A stretch of 64,000 nucleotides of DNA from Amarolinea aalborgensis. Its GTDB lineage: Bacteria; Chloroflexota; Anaerolineae; SSC4; Amarolineaceae. The notes under the pieces are model-generated. The model saw nothing but the letters and a program-made list of their open reading frames with translations. It had not been told where the DNA came from and did not search any database. Below, piece by piece: positions 1 to 9,187 of the stretch. The stretch lies in NCBI RefSeq assembly GCF_900491745.1, contig NZ_UETR01000004.1, positions 124,001 to 188,000 of the forward strand, written 5' to 3'. The position numbers and the translations under genes are program-made. Each line of letters opens with the position of its first letter. Position 1 is the first letter of the stretch.

Positions 1-1377
1 GTTGATGGCCGCGTCTACCTCGACGCCAATCTGAATGGCCTCTACGATGTGGGCGAACTTGGCTTCGCCAGCCTGCCGGTCAGTCTGGCTCCAGGCGGTT
101 CGGTGCTGACAGATCCGAGCGGGGTTTATACGTTTGGCGCGCAAGCGGCTGGCAATTACACGGTCAGCATCACACCGCCGCCTGGCTACGCGTCCACCTC
201 GCCGGCCAGCGTGGCGATCACCGTCAATGCGGGCAATCAGTCGGTCAACTTCGGACTGGCGCCCATGACGCCGGCCACCAGTACGCCCACACCGAATGTG
301 GTGACGGCAACCCCAACCTGGACGCCGGTGGTGGTGACGAACACCCCTACGCCCACCGGTCCGCCGACATGGACTCCCACCTGGACGCCGATCGTGGTGA
401 CGAACACGCCGACGCCTGCGCCCGTCATTTGGACGGCGACGCCCACGTGGACGCCGCCTGGCCCGCCGACCTTCACGCCGACAGCCACACCGATTCCACC
501 CACAGGCACCTTCACACCGGTGCCTCCAACGCCGACGCCGCCGCCGACGAACACGCCGCTGCCAGCCGGCTGCACGAACTGGCTGGAAAACTCTGGCTTC
601 GAGGATGAACTGCAGCTCGGCGACCCTGCGTGGTACTTCTTTCACGAGGCGCTGGCGCCCAAGCGCGTCACCGATCCGAAGCACGAGGGCAGCTGGTCGG
701 TGCGCCTGGGCACGAATGAGACGGACGCCGTTTCCTTTTCTTCCGTTCGCCAGGACGTAACGATTCCGATCAACGCGGTATCGGTCGAGCTATCCTGGTT
801 TTACTGGGCCAGGTCCGATGACCCAAACGACCAGGGAGATTACCAGGAAGTGCTCTTGATGACGCCATCGGATCATCCTTTGCGTCACCAAATCATTCGT
901 GATCTATGGTCGCGCAATCGTGAAGTCACTGATAACTGGAAAGAACGCAAGGCTGATCTCAAGCTGCAGGCCGGCTCGCACGTCGTGATCTATTTCAATG
1001 TCTACAATAATGGCAACGGCAAACGGCGCTATATGTATCTGGACGACGTGAAGCTCAACGTGTGCCTGCCGACCCCCGTGCCGCCCACCGCGACGCCCGT
1101 GCCAACCGACACGCCGCTTCTGCCGCCGCCACCCACAGCGACGAGCACCGCCACGGCGACGAGCACGCCGTCGGCGGCCACCTCGTTCTTGCCAGAGGAC
1201 ATGGACCAGACCATGCGTGACGTGACCAAACCGGCCGTGGGGCTGTTCGATCTCGTCATGAGCGTTGCCGCCAAATACCTGCTGCTGCTGCTTGCCTTGC
1301 TGGTGATCGTTGCCGTGCTGGTCTTCGTGGCTTCCTACCTGTCTGATCGTGCTCGCCGGCGCCACCCAGGGCCATGA
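1..1377 (+). CDS. Cell-surface protein with SdrD_B-like, lectin-like and C-terminal membrane segments (5' partial)
   Basis: The frame is open from base 1, so the true start lies outside the window. Visible order: an SdrD_B/prealbumin-like beta domain (about residues 1-90, beginning GRVYLDANLNGLYDVG), a long Thr-Pro-rich linker (about 95-185), a beta-sandwich domain that looks like a carbohydrate-binding or lectin-type module (about 190-360, starting NWLENSGFED), a second Thr-Pro linker, and one strong transmembrane helix near the C-terminus followed by a basic tail. This is the layout of a membrane-anchored exoprotein. No LPxTG motif is seen before the helix, so it is probably not a sortase substrate. 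No enzymatic motif is visible. It precedes an exopolysaccharide cluster, so a cell-envelope role is inferred. Confidence 0.8.
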   Translation, partial: VDGRVYLDANLNGLYDVGELGFASLPVSLAPGGSVLTDPSGVYTFGAQAAGNYTVSITPPPGYASTSPASVAITVNAGNQSVNFGLAPMTPATSTPTPNVVTATPTWTPVVVTNTPTPTGPPTWTPTWTPIVVTNTPTPAPVIWTATPTWTPPGPPTFTPTATPIPPTGTFTPVPPTPTPPPTNTPLPAGCTNWLENSGFEDELQLGDPAWYFFHEALAPKRVTDPKHEGSWSVRLGTNETDAVSFSSVRQDVTIPINAVSVELSWFYWARSDDPNDQGDYQEVLLMTPSDHPLRHQIIRDLWSRNREVTDNWKERKADLKLQAGSHVVIYFNVYNNGNGKRRYMYLDDVKLNVCLPTPVPPTATPVPTDTPLLPPPPTATSTATATSTPSAATSFLPEDMDQTMRDVTKPAVGLFDLVMSVAAKYLLLLLALLVIVAVLVFVASYLSDRARRRHPGP

Positions 1378-1560
1378 GGTCGTCGTGACCAATTGGGCAA
1401 ACTAACGTCCCAAGCTCACGGCAAAGCGCTAACGCCATGACAGGCTGCCAGCCGCTTCGCGACCAGCGTTGTTGCCCCCGATGCGCCGTTTCGCGTGGCT
1501 AGATGAGGGTTGCAGACCTCCTGAGCGCTTGGGCGCGTAAGCCCTTGCCACCATGAAACG

Positions 1561-2598
1561 ATGAGGACCGATGTTGTGAAGTTGACCATTGATCGGAATG
1601 CCAGCGGATTCGACGCGCTGCGCAGCGAGTGGAACGAGCTCCTGCAGACCAGCCAGACCAACACGATTTTTCTCAGTTGGGAATGGCAGACCACCTGGTG
1701 GCGCCACTGGGGCACAGATGAATTATATCTCTTGAGCTGGCGCGATGAGGAGACTGGCCGCCTGGTGGGCCTGGCTCCTCTTTTTGTGGATGTGACAAGC
1801 GCTGGTGAACGTCGGCTGTTGCTGGTTGGCGGCATAGAGGTGTGCGATTATCTCGACGTCATCGTTGCGCCTGAGAACGCCGCCCCGGTCTATCTCAGCC
1901 TGGTTGAGTGGTTGGACAGCCCTGGCGCGCCGGCCTGGGACCTGTTCGAACTTGTCAATGTGCCGCTCGCATCTCCGACGTTGACAGAACTCCGCGCGCG
2001 CCTGGCCGCCCGTTGGCCAACGGATGCGCGCAAGGAGGATGTCTGCCCGATCATTCAGCTGCCTGCCGATTGGGAATCGTACCTCAACCTGCTCGACAAG
2101 CATCAGCGTCACGAGGTGCGGCGCAAGCTGCGCAAAATCGAGCAGGCGCCCAATGTCCGCTGGTGGTTCAGCGCCTCGCCAGCCGACCTGGATCGCGATG
2201 TCGAGGATTTCATTACCCTGCACCAATTGAGCAGCGCGGACAAAGATGATTTCATGACCGAACCAATGAAAGCCTTCTTTCGAGACCTGGCGCAGGTGAT
2301 GGCGGCCAAAGGCTGGTTGGCCCTGGCTTTGCTCGAGGTAAACGGGCAACCGGCCGCGGCGCTCTTCAGCTTCCGCTGGCAGGAACAATGGCTCTTGTAC
2401 AATTCCGGCTATGACCCGCTTAACTTCAAGGATTTGAGTACAGGCGTCGTTTTGCAGGCGCGCTGCATTGAATACGCCATTCAGGCCGGCTTTCGGGTTT
2501 TTGACTTCTTGCAAGGCAACGAGGTGTACAAGTACCGCTTGGGCGGACAAGATACCGAGGTTTGGCGGTTGACCGTACGTCAGCCCGCTGCCGTCTGA
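1561..2598 (+). CDS. GNAT/FemAB-like acetyltransferase (CelD/BcsL type, Acetyltransf_6)
   Basis: This 345-residue protein matches the layout of polysaccharide-associated GNAT proteins (CelD/BcsL, Acetyltransf_6 fold). An N-terminal half contains SEWNELLQTS and the Trp-rich segment WEWQTTWWRHWG. A basic helix YLNLLDKHQRHEVRRKLRK precedes the acyl-CoA-binding fold, and FDFLQGNEVYKYRLGG sits at the end. Members probably acylate sugars or precursors of exopolysaccharide in the cytoplasm; the substrate cannot be read from sequence. The gene stops 2 bases before the ATG of the next gene, so the two are probably cotranscribed. The ATG at 1561 fits the usual family start. Confidence 0.85.
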   Translation: MRTDVVKLTIDRNASGFDALRSEWNELLQTSQTNTIFLSWEWQTTWWRHWGTDELYLLSWRDEETGRLVGLAPLFVDVTSAGERRLLLVGGIEVCDYLDVIVAPENAAPVYLSLVEWLDSPGAPAWDLFELVNVPLASPTLTELRARLAARWPTDARKEDVCPIIQLPADWESYLNLLDKHQRHEVRRKLRKIEQAPNVRWWFSASPADLDRDVEDFITLHQLSSADKDDFMTEPMKAFFRDLAQVMAAKGWLALALLEVNGQPAAALFSFRWQEQWLLYNSGYDPLNFKDLSTGVVLQARCIEYAIQAGFRVFDFLQGNEVYKYRLGGQDTEVWRLTVRQPAAV

Positions 2599-2600
2599 AC

Positions 2601-3812
2601 ATGGCTCCCTGGAACATTCTTTGCACCATCACCTCTTATCCGCCCGCCATCGGCGGCGCGCAGAGTCACACCCACGAACTGATGCGCCGCCTCGCCCAGC
2701 GCCATTCCGTGCGCGTCGCCGCGTTTTGGGATCAAAACCGCACCGATTGGCTGCTCGGCACCACCGTGAACGCGCCGAGGACGGCTCGTGCGTACACGGT
2801 GGATGGCATCCTTGTGCAGCAGTTGACCTGGTCGCAGCGTGAGAGGCGGCGCCTGCTCCCCTGGGTGTTTGCCTATTACGCCGCCAAGAGGCAGGCCATT
2901 GCGGCCATGAGCGCACAGCTGCTTCCCAAGCTGGAAGCCCTGGCGCCGGATTGCGATCTTGTCTACCACGCGCGCATTGGCCGTGAACCTCTCAGCATGG
3001 CCTCGCTGGCGCTGGCGAGGCGCCGCCAGGCGCCCTTCATTTTTGTCCCTTATCACCACCCGCGGTGGGTAGGCTGGAATTATCGCCAATACCTTGAGCT
3101 ATACCGTCAGGCCGATGCGATCATGGCGCTGACGGCCAGCGAACGAGAAACCCTGATTCAGCTGGGCGTCCGTCCGGCGCGCATTTTTGTCACTGGCAAT
3201 GCGCCTGTGTTGGCTGAAGCGCCGGTCGCCGGCGCCTTTGCCCGACGATATGCGCCTTCACCCGCCGCGCCGGGGCCGCTGGTCTTGTTCCTGGCGCAGA
3301 AATACCGTTACAAGGGGCTGGAGGCCACCCTGGCGGCCGCGCCGCTGGTTTGGCGACAGCATCCCGAAGCCTGGTTTGCCTTTGTGGGGCCGCGCACAGC
3401 GTTTTCCGAGCGGCTCTTTCGGCGCATCCATGATCCGCGGATCGTCGAAATCGGCGCCGTGAGCTTGCAGGCGAAGACGGACGCGCTGGCCGACTGCACC
3501 GTGCTGTGTGTCCCTTCATCGCAGGAGAGCTTTGGCGGCGTCTTCACCGAAGCCTGGGCTTTGCGTAAGCCGGTCATTGGCGGCCCTGCCCCCGCGGTCA
3601 GGGAAGTCATCACGGACGGGAGCGATGGCTTTGTGGCCGCCCAAGACCCGGCGCAAATCGCCGATTTTCTGAATTTGCTGCTGGCGCAGCCTGCGCTGGC
3701 CGCACGTTTGGGCCAGGCTGGCTTCGCCAAAGTGCAGGCGCATTTCACCTGGGAAGCGCTGGCCGCCAAAACTGAGCGCGCGATGGCCGAAGTTGTGCAC
3801 GGCGTTGGTTGA
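2601..3812 (+). CDS. Glycosyltransferase family 4 (GT-B fold)
   Basis: A 403-residue GT-B glycosyltransferase. The N-terminal acceptor domain begins with SYPPAIGGAQSHTHELMRRL, the usual glycine-rich opening loop of GT4 enzymes. The C-terminal domain contains the donor-binding E-x7-E-type motif in ESFGGVFTEAWALRKPVIG. I chose the ATG at 2601, just after the previous stop codon, because it gives the family-typical beginning; a farther upstream TTG inside the previous gene adds only out-of-family residues. It probably adds a sugar to a lipid-linked repeat unit at the inner membrane. The sugar donor and acceptor are unknown. It lies in a run with WecG-like, Wzz-like and ligase-like genes. Confidence 0.9.
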   Translation: MAPWNILCTITSYPPAIGGAQSHTHELMRRLAQRHSVRVAAFWDQNRTDWLLGTTVNAPRTARAYTVDGILVQQLTWSQRERRRLLPWVFAYYAAKRQAIAAMSAQLLPKLEALAPDCDLVYHARIGREPLSMASLALARRRQAPFIFVPYHHPRWVGWNYRQYLELYRQADAIMALTASERETLIQLGVRPARIFVTGNAPVLAEAPVAGAFARRYAPSPAAPGPLVLFLAQKYRYKGLEATLAAAPLVWRQHPEAWFAFVGPRTAFSERLFRRIHDPRIVEIGAVSLQAKTDALADCTVLCVPSSQESFGGVFTEAWALRKPVIGGPAPAVREVITDGSDGFVAAQDPAQIADFLNLLLAQPALAARLGQAGFAKVQAHFTWEALAAKTERAMAEVVHGVG

Positions 3813-3883
3813 CCGCAAGGCGGACTTGCACAGCGCGCCTCAGCCGTTTTTCGTTTTTCGGGTTATGGTTTACCATAGGCATC

Positions 3884-4681
3884 ATGGATTCCATTGAACG
3901 CCTGAATGTGCTGAGCGTTGGCATCAGCATGATTGACATGGAAAACGCGCTTGCGTTGATGGAGCATTGGATTCGCACCAGACAGCGTGCGTATGTTTGC
4001 GTTTGCACCGTGCACACCGTCATGGAGTGTCAAAATGACCACCGTTTGCGCACGATGGTGAATCACGCCGATCTGGCGACGCCTGACGGCATGCCGCTCG
4101 TCTGGTTGGGCCGCTGGGCCGGCTATCGGCACGTCAATCGGGTCTACGGGCCGGATCTCATGCAGGCCTTTGCCCAACGCTCGGCGCAGCGGGGCTACAG
4201 CCACTTCTTCTACGGCGGCGCGCCCGGCGTGCCCGAAGCCCTGGCGGCGCGGCTTAGCCGCGACAACCCTGGTTTGCGCGTGGTTGGCACCTTCTCGCCC
4301 CCGTTCACGCCGCCTACGCCAGAGCGGGAGCTGGAAGAAATCGCTCTCATCAACGCGACCCAGCCTGACGTGGTTTGGGTCGCCCTGGGCACGCCCAAGC
4401 AGGACCGCTGGCTTTCCGAACACCGCGACCAGCTCAACGCGCCAGTTCTTGTGGCCGTGGGCGCGGCCTTCAACTTGTTGTCCGGTCGCCTGCGCCAGGC
4501 CCCGCTGTGGATGCAGCGCAGCGGCTTGGAGTGGTGTTGGCGTCTCTTGCAGGAGCCGCGACGGCTGTGGCGCCGCTATCTTCTCTTCAATCCCCTGTTC
4601 ATTTGGAACCTGATGCTGCAAAAGACCGGCCTCAAGCATTTTGACCCCTTGCCTGAGCGCCAGCCGCGTGCGATCTCCTGA
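3884..4681 (+). CDS. WecG/TagA/CpsF family glycosyltransferase
   Basis: 265 residues with the full family pattern: an early ISMIDMENAL segment, TPDGMPLVWLGRW (conserved Asp), RVYGPDLM, the glycine-rich HFFYGGAPG, the signature ALGTPKQDRWL, and VGAAFNLLSGRLRQAPLWMQ, ending with an Arg-rich membrane-associated helix around EPRRLWRRYL. Family members transfer N-acetylmannosamine-type sugars to undecaprenyl-linked acceptors. I chose the ATG at 3884 since the upstream extension lacks family similarity and overlaps the preceding gene. It lies between a GT4 enzyme and a Wzz-like protein, which places it in exopolysaccharide or wall-polymer synthesis. Confidence 0.93.
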   Translation: MDSIERLNVLSVGISMIDMENALALMEHWIRTRQRAYVCVCTVHTVMECQNDHRLRTMVNHADLATPDGMPLVWLGRWAGYRHVNRVYGPDLMQAFAQRSAQRGYSHFFYGGAPGVPEALAARLSRDNPGLRVVGTFSPPFTPPTPERELEEIALINATQPDVVWVALGTPKQDRWLSEHRDQLNAPVLVAVGAAFNLLSGRLRQAPLWMQRSGLEWCWRLLQEPRRLWRRYLLFNPLFIWNLMLQKTGLKHFDPLPERQPRAIS

Positions 4682-4715
4682 GCGCCGCCATTTTTTGATC
4701 TTGGGGTGATGGTCT

Positions 4716-6095
4716 GTGCCTTTTCCTGACTTTGTTCGCACCTTGCGTCGTTCCTGGCGCCTCTTGCTGATTGGGCCGGCGGCGGCGGCCGTGGCGGCTG
4801 CTCTCCTCAGCCTCTTTGTCCTGCCCATGCGCTGGGACGCGACGTCCAGTCTGATCATGACGCTTGTCAAACCAAGCATTTCACTCGATCCGCGTGTGCA
4901 GACCGTATCCGATGAGGACCTGGTGCGCACCTCCTCGTCGGATGATCGTGGCCGCCGCGAGACGCTGCTTGGGCTGGTGCTGAGCGACGATGTGATCGGG
5001 CAGCTCTGGCAAGAAGCCAGCGGCGATCTGCCTGCCAACGTGCAGTCCGTGACTGACCTGAAAGAGCGACTGCAGCCAGGCGCACGCGCCAATGTGCTCA
5101 ACTTGACGGCGCGCGGCGACACCCCGGCGCAGGCCGCGCGCCTGGCCAACCTCTGGGCGCAGGTGGCAGAGCAGCGCATCAACGCACTCTACAGCCAGGT
5201 CATGCAGCCGCCTACCGCGGCCGCCGCGCAGGCTGCAGCCGCGCAGAAAACCTACCTGGAGGCCGAGCAAGCCCTGATTGTCTTCCTGCAAAGCAGTCCT
5301 GTTGATGAACTGCAGCGCCAGATTGACCAAAAGAAGAGCGTGCTCGATACGTTGCAACGCCAGCAGGTGAAGGCGTTGGAGACGCGCCTGCAAAGTCGCC
5401 TGGACAACCTGAACAAGCTCGACCTGCTGTTAGCCAACATCAAAGCCTTACAAGACCAGGCGCGCGTGGATCAGGCAGGGAGCGCCAGCGCCGCGGCCTT
5501 GAGCAGTCTGCTGGTGCAGGTGAGCGCCTTCACCACCGGCGCCATCATCCCGGTGCAGCTGCAGATTCCCATCGAGCAGCTGCGCGACGCCGCATCGCCC
5601 GCCCAACGCCTATCCAACCTCGAAATTCTGGCTGCCAGCCTGGCTGATCTCCGCCGCGCCTGGCAAACTGAAGCGGAGAGCTTGCAAACCCAGGTGCTGC
5701 ATGCCTCCGATCTGCTGAGCCGGGAGGTGGCCGGTCAAGATTTGATGACCGGCGTGCAGGCCATGCAGGCCCAAATCAATGTGCTGCAGAGCGATTTGGA
5801 AACCCAAACCGACACGCAGCGGCGGCTGACCGATGCGCGCGACGTGGCTTGGGAAAGCTTCACCGCCTTGGCGCGGCGCGCAGCCGAGGTGTCGATCGCC
5901 AGTGAAACCACGAGCACGGAAGTGCGCCTGGCTTCGACGGCGCTGCCGCCTTCAGATCATGCCACGCCGCATACGCTGCTAAACGTGGCGCTGGCGATCG
6001 TCGCCGGCGAGATCTTGGCCCTGGCATTCGTGCTCCTACAGGCCCAGGCAGCCATGTCTGGGACGGGTGTGACGGGGGCCAGCGAGGGAGTCTGA
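4716..6095 (+). CDS. Wzz-like polysaccharide co-polymerase / chain-length determinant
   Basis: 459 residues starting at GTG. One transmembrane helix lies near residues 15-38 (LLLIGPAAAAVAAALLSLFV) and a second near the C-terminus (NVALAIVAGEILALAFVLLQ), flanking a long alpha-helical, Gln/Ala-rich periplasmic-type region with predicted coiled coils. This is the layout of Wzz/PCP-1 proteins, which set polysaccharide chain length. No C-terminal tyrosine-kinase domain (Walker motifs) is present, so it is not a PCP-2 fusion. The stop overlaps the next start by one base (TGATG), which indicates translational coupling with the polymerase-like gene. Confidence 0.85.
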   Translation: MPFPDFVRTLRRSWRLLLIGPAAAAVAAALLSLFVLPMRWDATSSLIMTLVKPSISLDPRVQTVSDEDLVRTSSSDDRGRRETLLGLVLSDDVIGQLWQEASGDLPANVQSVTDLKERLQPGARANVLNLTARGDTPAQAARLANLWAQVAEQRINALYSQVMQPPTAAAAQAAAAQKTYLEAEQALIVFLQSSPVDELQRQIDQKKSVLDTLQRQQVKALETRLQSRLDNLNKLDLLLANIKALQDQARVDQAGSASAAALSSLLVQVSAFTTGAIIPVQLQIPIEQLRDAASPAQRLSNLEILAASLADLRRAWQTEAESLQTQVLHASDLLSREVAGQDLMTGVQAMQAQINVLQSDLETQTDTQRRLTDARDVAWESFTALARRAAEVSIASETTSTEVRLASTALPPSDHATPHTLLNVALAIVAGEILALAFVLLQAQAAMSGTGVTGASEGV

Positions 6096-7135
6096 TGCTA
6101 CTCTGGCGTCATCCGCTGCGCTGGCCGCTGCTCCTGGTGATGCTGACGGCTGGCGGCGGCTGGCTGATCAGCGACGAACGTGCGATGGCGTCAGGGTTCA
6201 TGGCGCGCCTGGCGTTGGGACTGCTGGCGTTTCACGCCGTGCTCTGGTTCGCTGGCGATGCATCCCGCCTGCGGCCAACCTTGTGGATCTTCACCCTGAT
6301 CCTGGTCGGCCTGGCCGCGGCCGCGCTGGTTGGCACACGTTGGCCGATAGCCAAGTTCTTGCCGTTGAACGCGATTTACCACCGCTTGCCCACCCTGTTA
6401 GTTGACACCCTGCATCCCAACGTTGCCGCCGCCGCGCTTGTCTTGCTGCTGCCAATCCCCGGTGCGCTCTTCCTCGATGGTCGCCGGCAGACACGGCCGC
6501 GCGGGTTGGCCCTGGCCGTGATGGGGTTGACCCTCGTCATCCTGTTCCTGACCCAATCGCGGGCCGCGTGGCTGGCGCTGGCCGGCATGGCCATGCCGGT
6601 TGCCTGGCGCGCGGCCCGGCGGCCGTGGCAGCGCTGGCTGCTGATCCTGCTGATCGCTGCGGCTGCCGGTCTCTTGCTCTGGTTGGCCCGCCGTGCCCTG
6701 GCCGCGGATTGGCTCGATCGCCAGATGGTCTGGGCGCAGGGCCTGGCGATGCTGCAAGATTTCGGCCTGACCGGCATTGGCCCGGGCAGCTTTGGCGCGC
6801 TTGGCCCGCAGCTCTATGCCGATTTTTGGATGGGCGACCTGGGGTTTGTTGCCCCGCACGCGCACAACCTCTTTTTGCAAGTTGGCGTTGACCTGGGCAT
6901 TGCTGGGCTGATCGCGTACCTGGCTTTATTGCTCACGGCTGCCGCCAGCGCGTGGTCAGCGTGGCGTCACAACCCCGCATTGCTGGCGCGGCTCACCGCC
7001 GGCGCCGCCCTGCTCAGTCTGCTGGCCCTCGTCCTGGACGGTCTGCTGGACGTTGGCGTCTGGGGCACACAGGGCGGCTTCGTCGCGTGGATCGTCCTTG
7101 GTTTGGCGGCATCCCTGGGCAACATACGTTCGTAG
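6095..7135 (+). CDS. O-antigen ligase / polymerase family membrane protein (Wzy_C)
   Basis: A 346-residue polytopic membrane protein with about ten hydrophobic helices. It has the hallmark Wzy_C features: HPNVAAAALVLLLPIPGALF, the TQSRAAWLALAG motif, and GIGPGSFGALGP followed by PHAHNLFLQVGVDLGIAGL, which carries the conserved His-x-His-Asn. Such proteins polymerise or ligate undecaprenyl-linked glycans on the outer face of the membrane. It is shorter than many Wzy/WaaL proteins (usually about 400 residues). The start overlaps the Wzz-like stop. It is the last gene of the polysaccharide run, and repeated DNA begins a few bases after its stop. Confidence 0.88.
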   Translation: MLLWRHPLRWPLLLVMLTAGGGWLISDERAMASGFMARLALGLLAFHAVLWFAGDASRLRPTLWIFTLILVGLAAAALVGTRWPIAKFLPLNAIYHRLPTLLVDTLHPNVAAAALVLLLPIPGALFLDGRRQTRPRGLALAVMGLTLVILFLTQSRAAWLALAGMAMPVAWRAARRPWQRWLLILLIAAAAGLLLWLARRALAADWLDRQMVWAQGLAMLQDFGLTGIGPGSFGALGPQLYADFWMGDLGFVAPHAHNLFLQVGVDLGIAGLIAYLALLLTAAASAWSAWRHNPALLARLTAGAALLSLLALVLDGLLDVGVWGTQGGFVAWIVLGLAASLGNIRS

Positions 7136-7140
7136 GTCCC

Positions 7141-7286
7141 GCCAAGCGCCAACCCTCGCAGGGGGGCGTGGACATCGCCGCGTTGGCTTGTGAGCGCGTC
7201 GTGCGCCTCTGAGGTCGCCCTCTTGCCGCAGCCCTGCGACGGGCATCCCCTTGCGCAGACTGGCTCCCCAGGTAGGTCACGCCTCC
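7141..7286. repeat. Partial copy of the ~310 bp palindrome-rich tandem repeat
   Basis: About 146 bp that match the 3' part of the unit repeated at 10620-11340, from CCAACCCTCGCAGGGG to GGTAGGTCACGCCTCC. It stops exactly where the inserted element begins, and the unit continues after that element at 10620 with TCCGGCGT. It was therefore one continuous repeat before insertion. I see no coding signal in it. Confidence 0.9.
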
Positions 7287-7316
7287 TGTCGATGCGCGTA
7301 GGGTTATACCCATGGA

Positions 7317-9161
7317 GTATCTTCTCAATAAACCGGGGGGAGTGAACTGAGCCCGGTGTCAAGGACAATGATCATAGACAAGCGGCTGTCAGTCGTGCTA
7401 TACTGCGAGTCGTTGTGCCGGGTGCCGTGAAGCTGAATAGTCTGACCCGTGCAGGTGGTGAGGGATTATGTTGTTCGAACAGCTTGATCTGGATCAGCTC
7501 GAGGATGTAGCGCAGGCCAAGCGTGCCATCGTTGGGTTGCTGAACTTGGTTGAGGATCTGCAGGCGACGGTGCGCCAGTTGCAAGCCGAGGTGCAGCGAC
7601 TGCGCGACGAGAACAACCACCTGAAGGGTGAACAAGGCAAGCCGGATATCAAGCCCAATCGGCGTGGCAAGACGCCTGGGGCAGATAAGAACCACTCGTC
7701 AGAGGCCGAGCGGCGCAAGCCACAGGCATGGCAGAAGGGCAGCAAGCTGGCCAAGATCACGATTGATCGCGAAGAAGTGCTGACGGTTGATAAGACGCAA
7801 CTGCCTGCCGATGCGGAGTTCAAGGGTTACGAAGACAGCGTTGTGCAGGATGTGGTCATCCACACCGACAACGTGCTGTACCACAAAGAGAAGTACTACT
7901 CACCGAGCGAGCGCCGGGTGTATCTGGCGGCACTGCCGCCGGGCTACACAGGACAGTTTGGGCCGGGGATCAAAGCGCTGGCGTTGGTGCAGTATTTCGC
8001 CTGCAACGTGGCCGAGCCGAAGATCCTGGAGTTCTTCGCCAATGTTGGTATCCAACTGTCGGCGGGTGAGTTGTCGAACTGGCTGATCAAAGACTGGCCG
8101 GACCTGCACGCCGAGAAGGCTGCCATCTACGAAGCGGGACTGCGCAGCAGCCCGTGGCAACACCTGGACGATACGGCAACGCGGGTCAATGGCCAGAATG
8201 AGCATTGTCATGTGGTATGTAATCCGCTGTATACGGCGTACTTCACGACGGCCCACAAAGACCGGCTGACCATTGTGGACGTACTGCGTAATCTGCACGT
8301 CCGTACCTTCCGGGTCAATGCCGAAGCCATCAGTTTTCTGTACGTGTTCGGCTTGGCGCAGCGCACCGTACGCATCGTACAAGGTCTGCCGCAAGACCAG
8401 GACTTGAGTGAAGCCGAGTTCAAAGCTCTGTTGGACGAACGTCTGCCGGCCCTGGGGCCGCAGCAGCGGTCGCACATCTTGGAAGCGGCGACCGTTGCCT
8501 CCTACCATGCCCAATTGGAGTTCCCGGTCGTCAAACTCCTGCTGTGCGATGACGCTCCCCAATTCAACTGGGTGACTGAGCAACTGGCGCTGTGTTGGAT
8601 TCACGAAGGCCGCCACTACAAGAAACTTGACCCGAGCAGTCCGCCGTTCCGCAACCTCTTGACCGAGTTTACCAAGCAGTTCTGGAAATACTACGACGAA
8701 CTGCTGACCTACCGTCAGCAGCCCAGCACAGACGAGAAAGCGCGACTCGAGACCAAGTTCGATACCTTGTTCGCCACGGTGACTGGCTACCGAGCCTTGG
8801 ATGAGCGCATTGAAAAGACCAAGTTCAAGAAGACCAACCTCTTGCTGGTCCTCGACCATCCCGAAATCCCGCTGCACAACAACCCGGCCGAACTGGGTGC
8901 CCGCCAGCGCGTGCGCAAACGTGATGTCAGCTTTGGCCCGCGTACGCACGATGGCGCCAACGCTTGGGATACCTTTATGACTCTGACGGCCACAGCCAAG
9001 AAGCTGGGCGTCAGCATCTATCGCTACATCCATGATCGCGTGTCTGGCGCCTGCCAGATGCCTGATCTCGCCGACCTCATCACGCAGCGCGCCATCGAAC
9101 TGTCACTCGGCGCTTCCTGGGAACCAACATAACTGGTTACCCCGGATTATTGAGAAGATAC
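7317..9161 (+). mobile_element. Complete IS66-family insertion sequence with 8 bp target duplication
   Basis: The terminal inverted repeats GTATCTTCTCAATAA(A)CCGGGG (left) and its complement (right, ending at 9161) agree over 22 positions with one mismatch. Both flanks carry the identical octamer CCCATGGA (7309-7316 and 9162-9169), the 8 bp duplication typical of IS66. The element is 1845 bp and carries a single transposase gene rather than the classical tnpA-tnpB-tnpC set. Sequence integrity suggests a recent insertion. It lies inside the left terminal inverted repeat of the rve-type element. Confidence 0.96.
7468..9132 (+). CDS. IS66-family transposase
   Basis: 554 residues. The N-terminus has a leucine-zipper-like coiled coil (VEDLQATVRQLQAEVQRLRD) followed by a basic linker. 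A zinc-binding-like or HTH region follows, and then the DDE catalytic core. The first Asp lies in HLDDTATRVNG, the second in LLCDDAPQFNW (with WIHEGRHYKKL after it, where IS66 enzymes have the NAHLLREL-like helix), and the Glu in LDHPEIPLHNNPAELGARQR. The length is typical and no frameshift is visible. It fills almost the whole element, starting 151 bases from the left end. It probably still functions, because the inverted repeats and target duplication are also intact. Confidence 0.95.
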   Translation: MLFEQLDLDQLEDVAQAKRAIVGLLNLVEDLQATVRQLQAEVQRLRDENNHLKGEQGKPDIKPNRRGKTPGADKNHSSEAERRKPQAWQKGSKLAKITIDREEVLTVDKTQLPADAEFKGYEDSVVQDVVIHTDNVLYHKEKYYSPSERRVYLAALPPGYTGQFGPGIKALALVQYFACNVAEPKILEFFANVGIQLSAGELSNWLIKDWPDLHAEKAAIYEAGLRSSPWQHLDDTATRVNGQNEHCHVVCNPLYTAYFTTAHKDRLTIVDVLRNLHVRTFRVNAEAISFLYVFGLAQRTVRIVQGLPQDQDLSEAEFKALLDERLPALGPQQRSHILEAATVASYHAQLEFPVVKLLLCDDAPQFNWVTEQLALCWIHEGRHYKKLDPSSPPFRNLLTEFTKQFWKYYDELLTYRQQPSTDEKARLETKFDTLFATVTGYRALDERIEKTKFKKTNLLLVLDHPEIPLHNNPAELGARQRVRKRDVSFGPRTHDGANAWDTFMTLTATAKKLGVSIYRYIHDRVSGACQMPDLADLITQRAIELSLGASWEPT

Positions 9162-9187
9162 CCCATGGATGCTCTTTCAAATTTACC

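Noticed and set aside
237..575. Val/Gly-rich minus-strand ORF opposite the surface protein linker
   Set aside because: It is the antisense of the Thr-Pro-rich linker, not a gene.
3863..5182. 439-codon minus-strand ORF opposite the WecG and Wzz genes
   Set aside because: Arises from high GC; residue composition and lack of motifs are non-coding.
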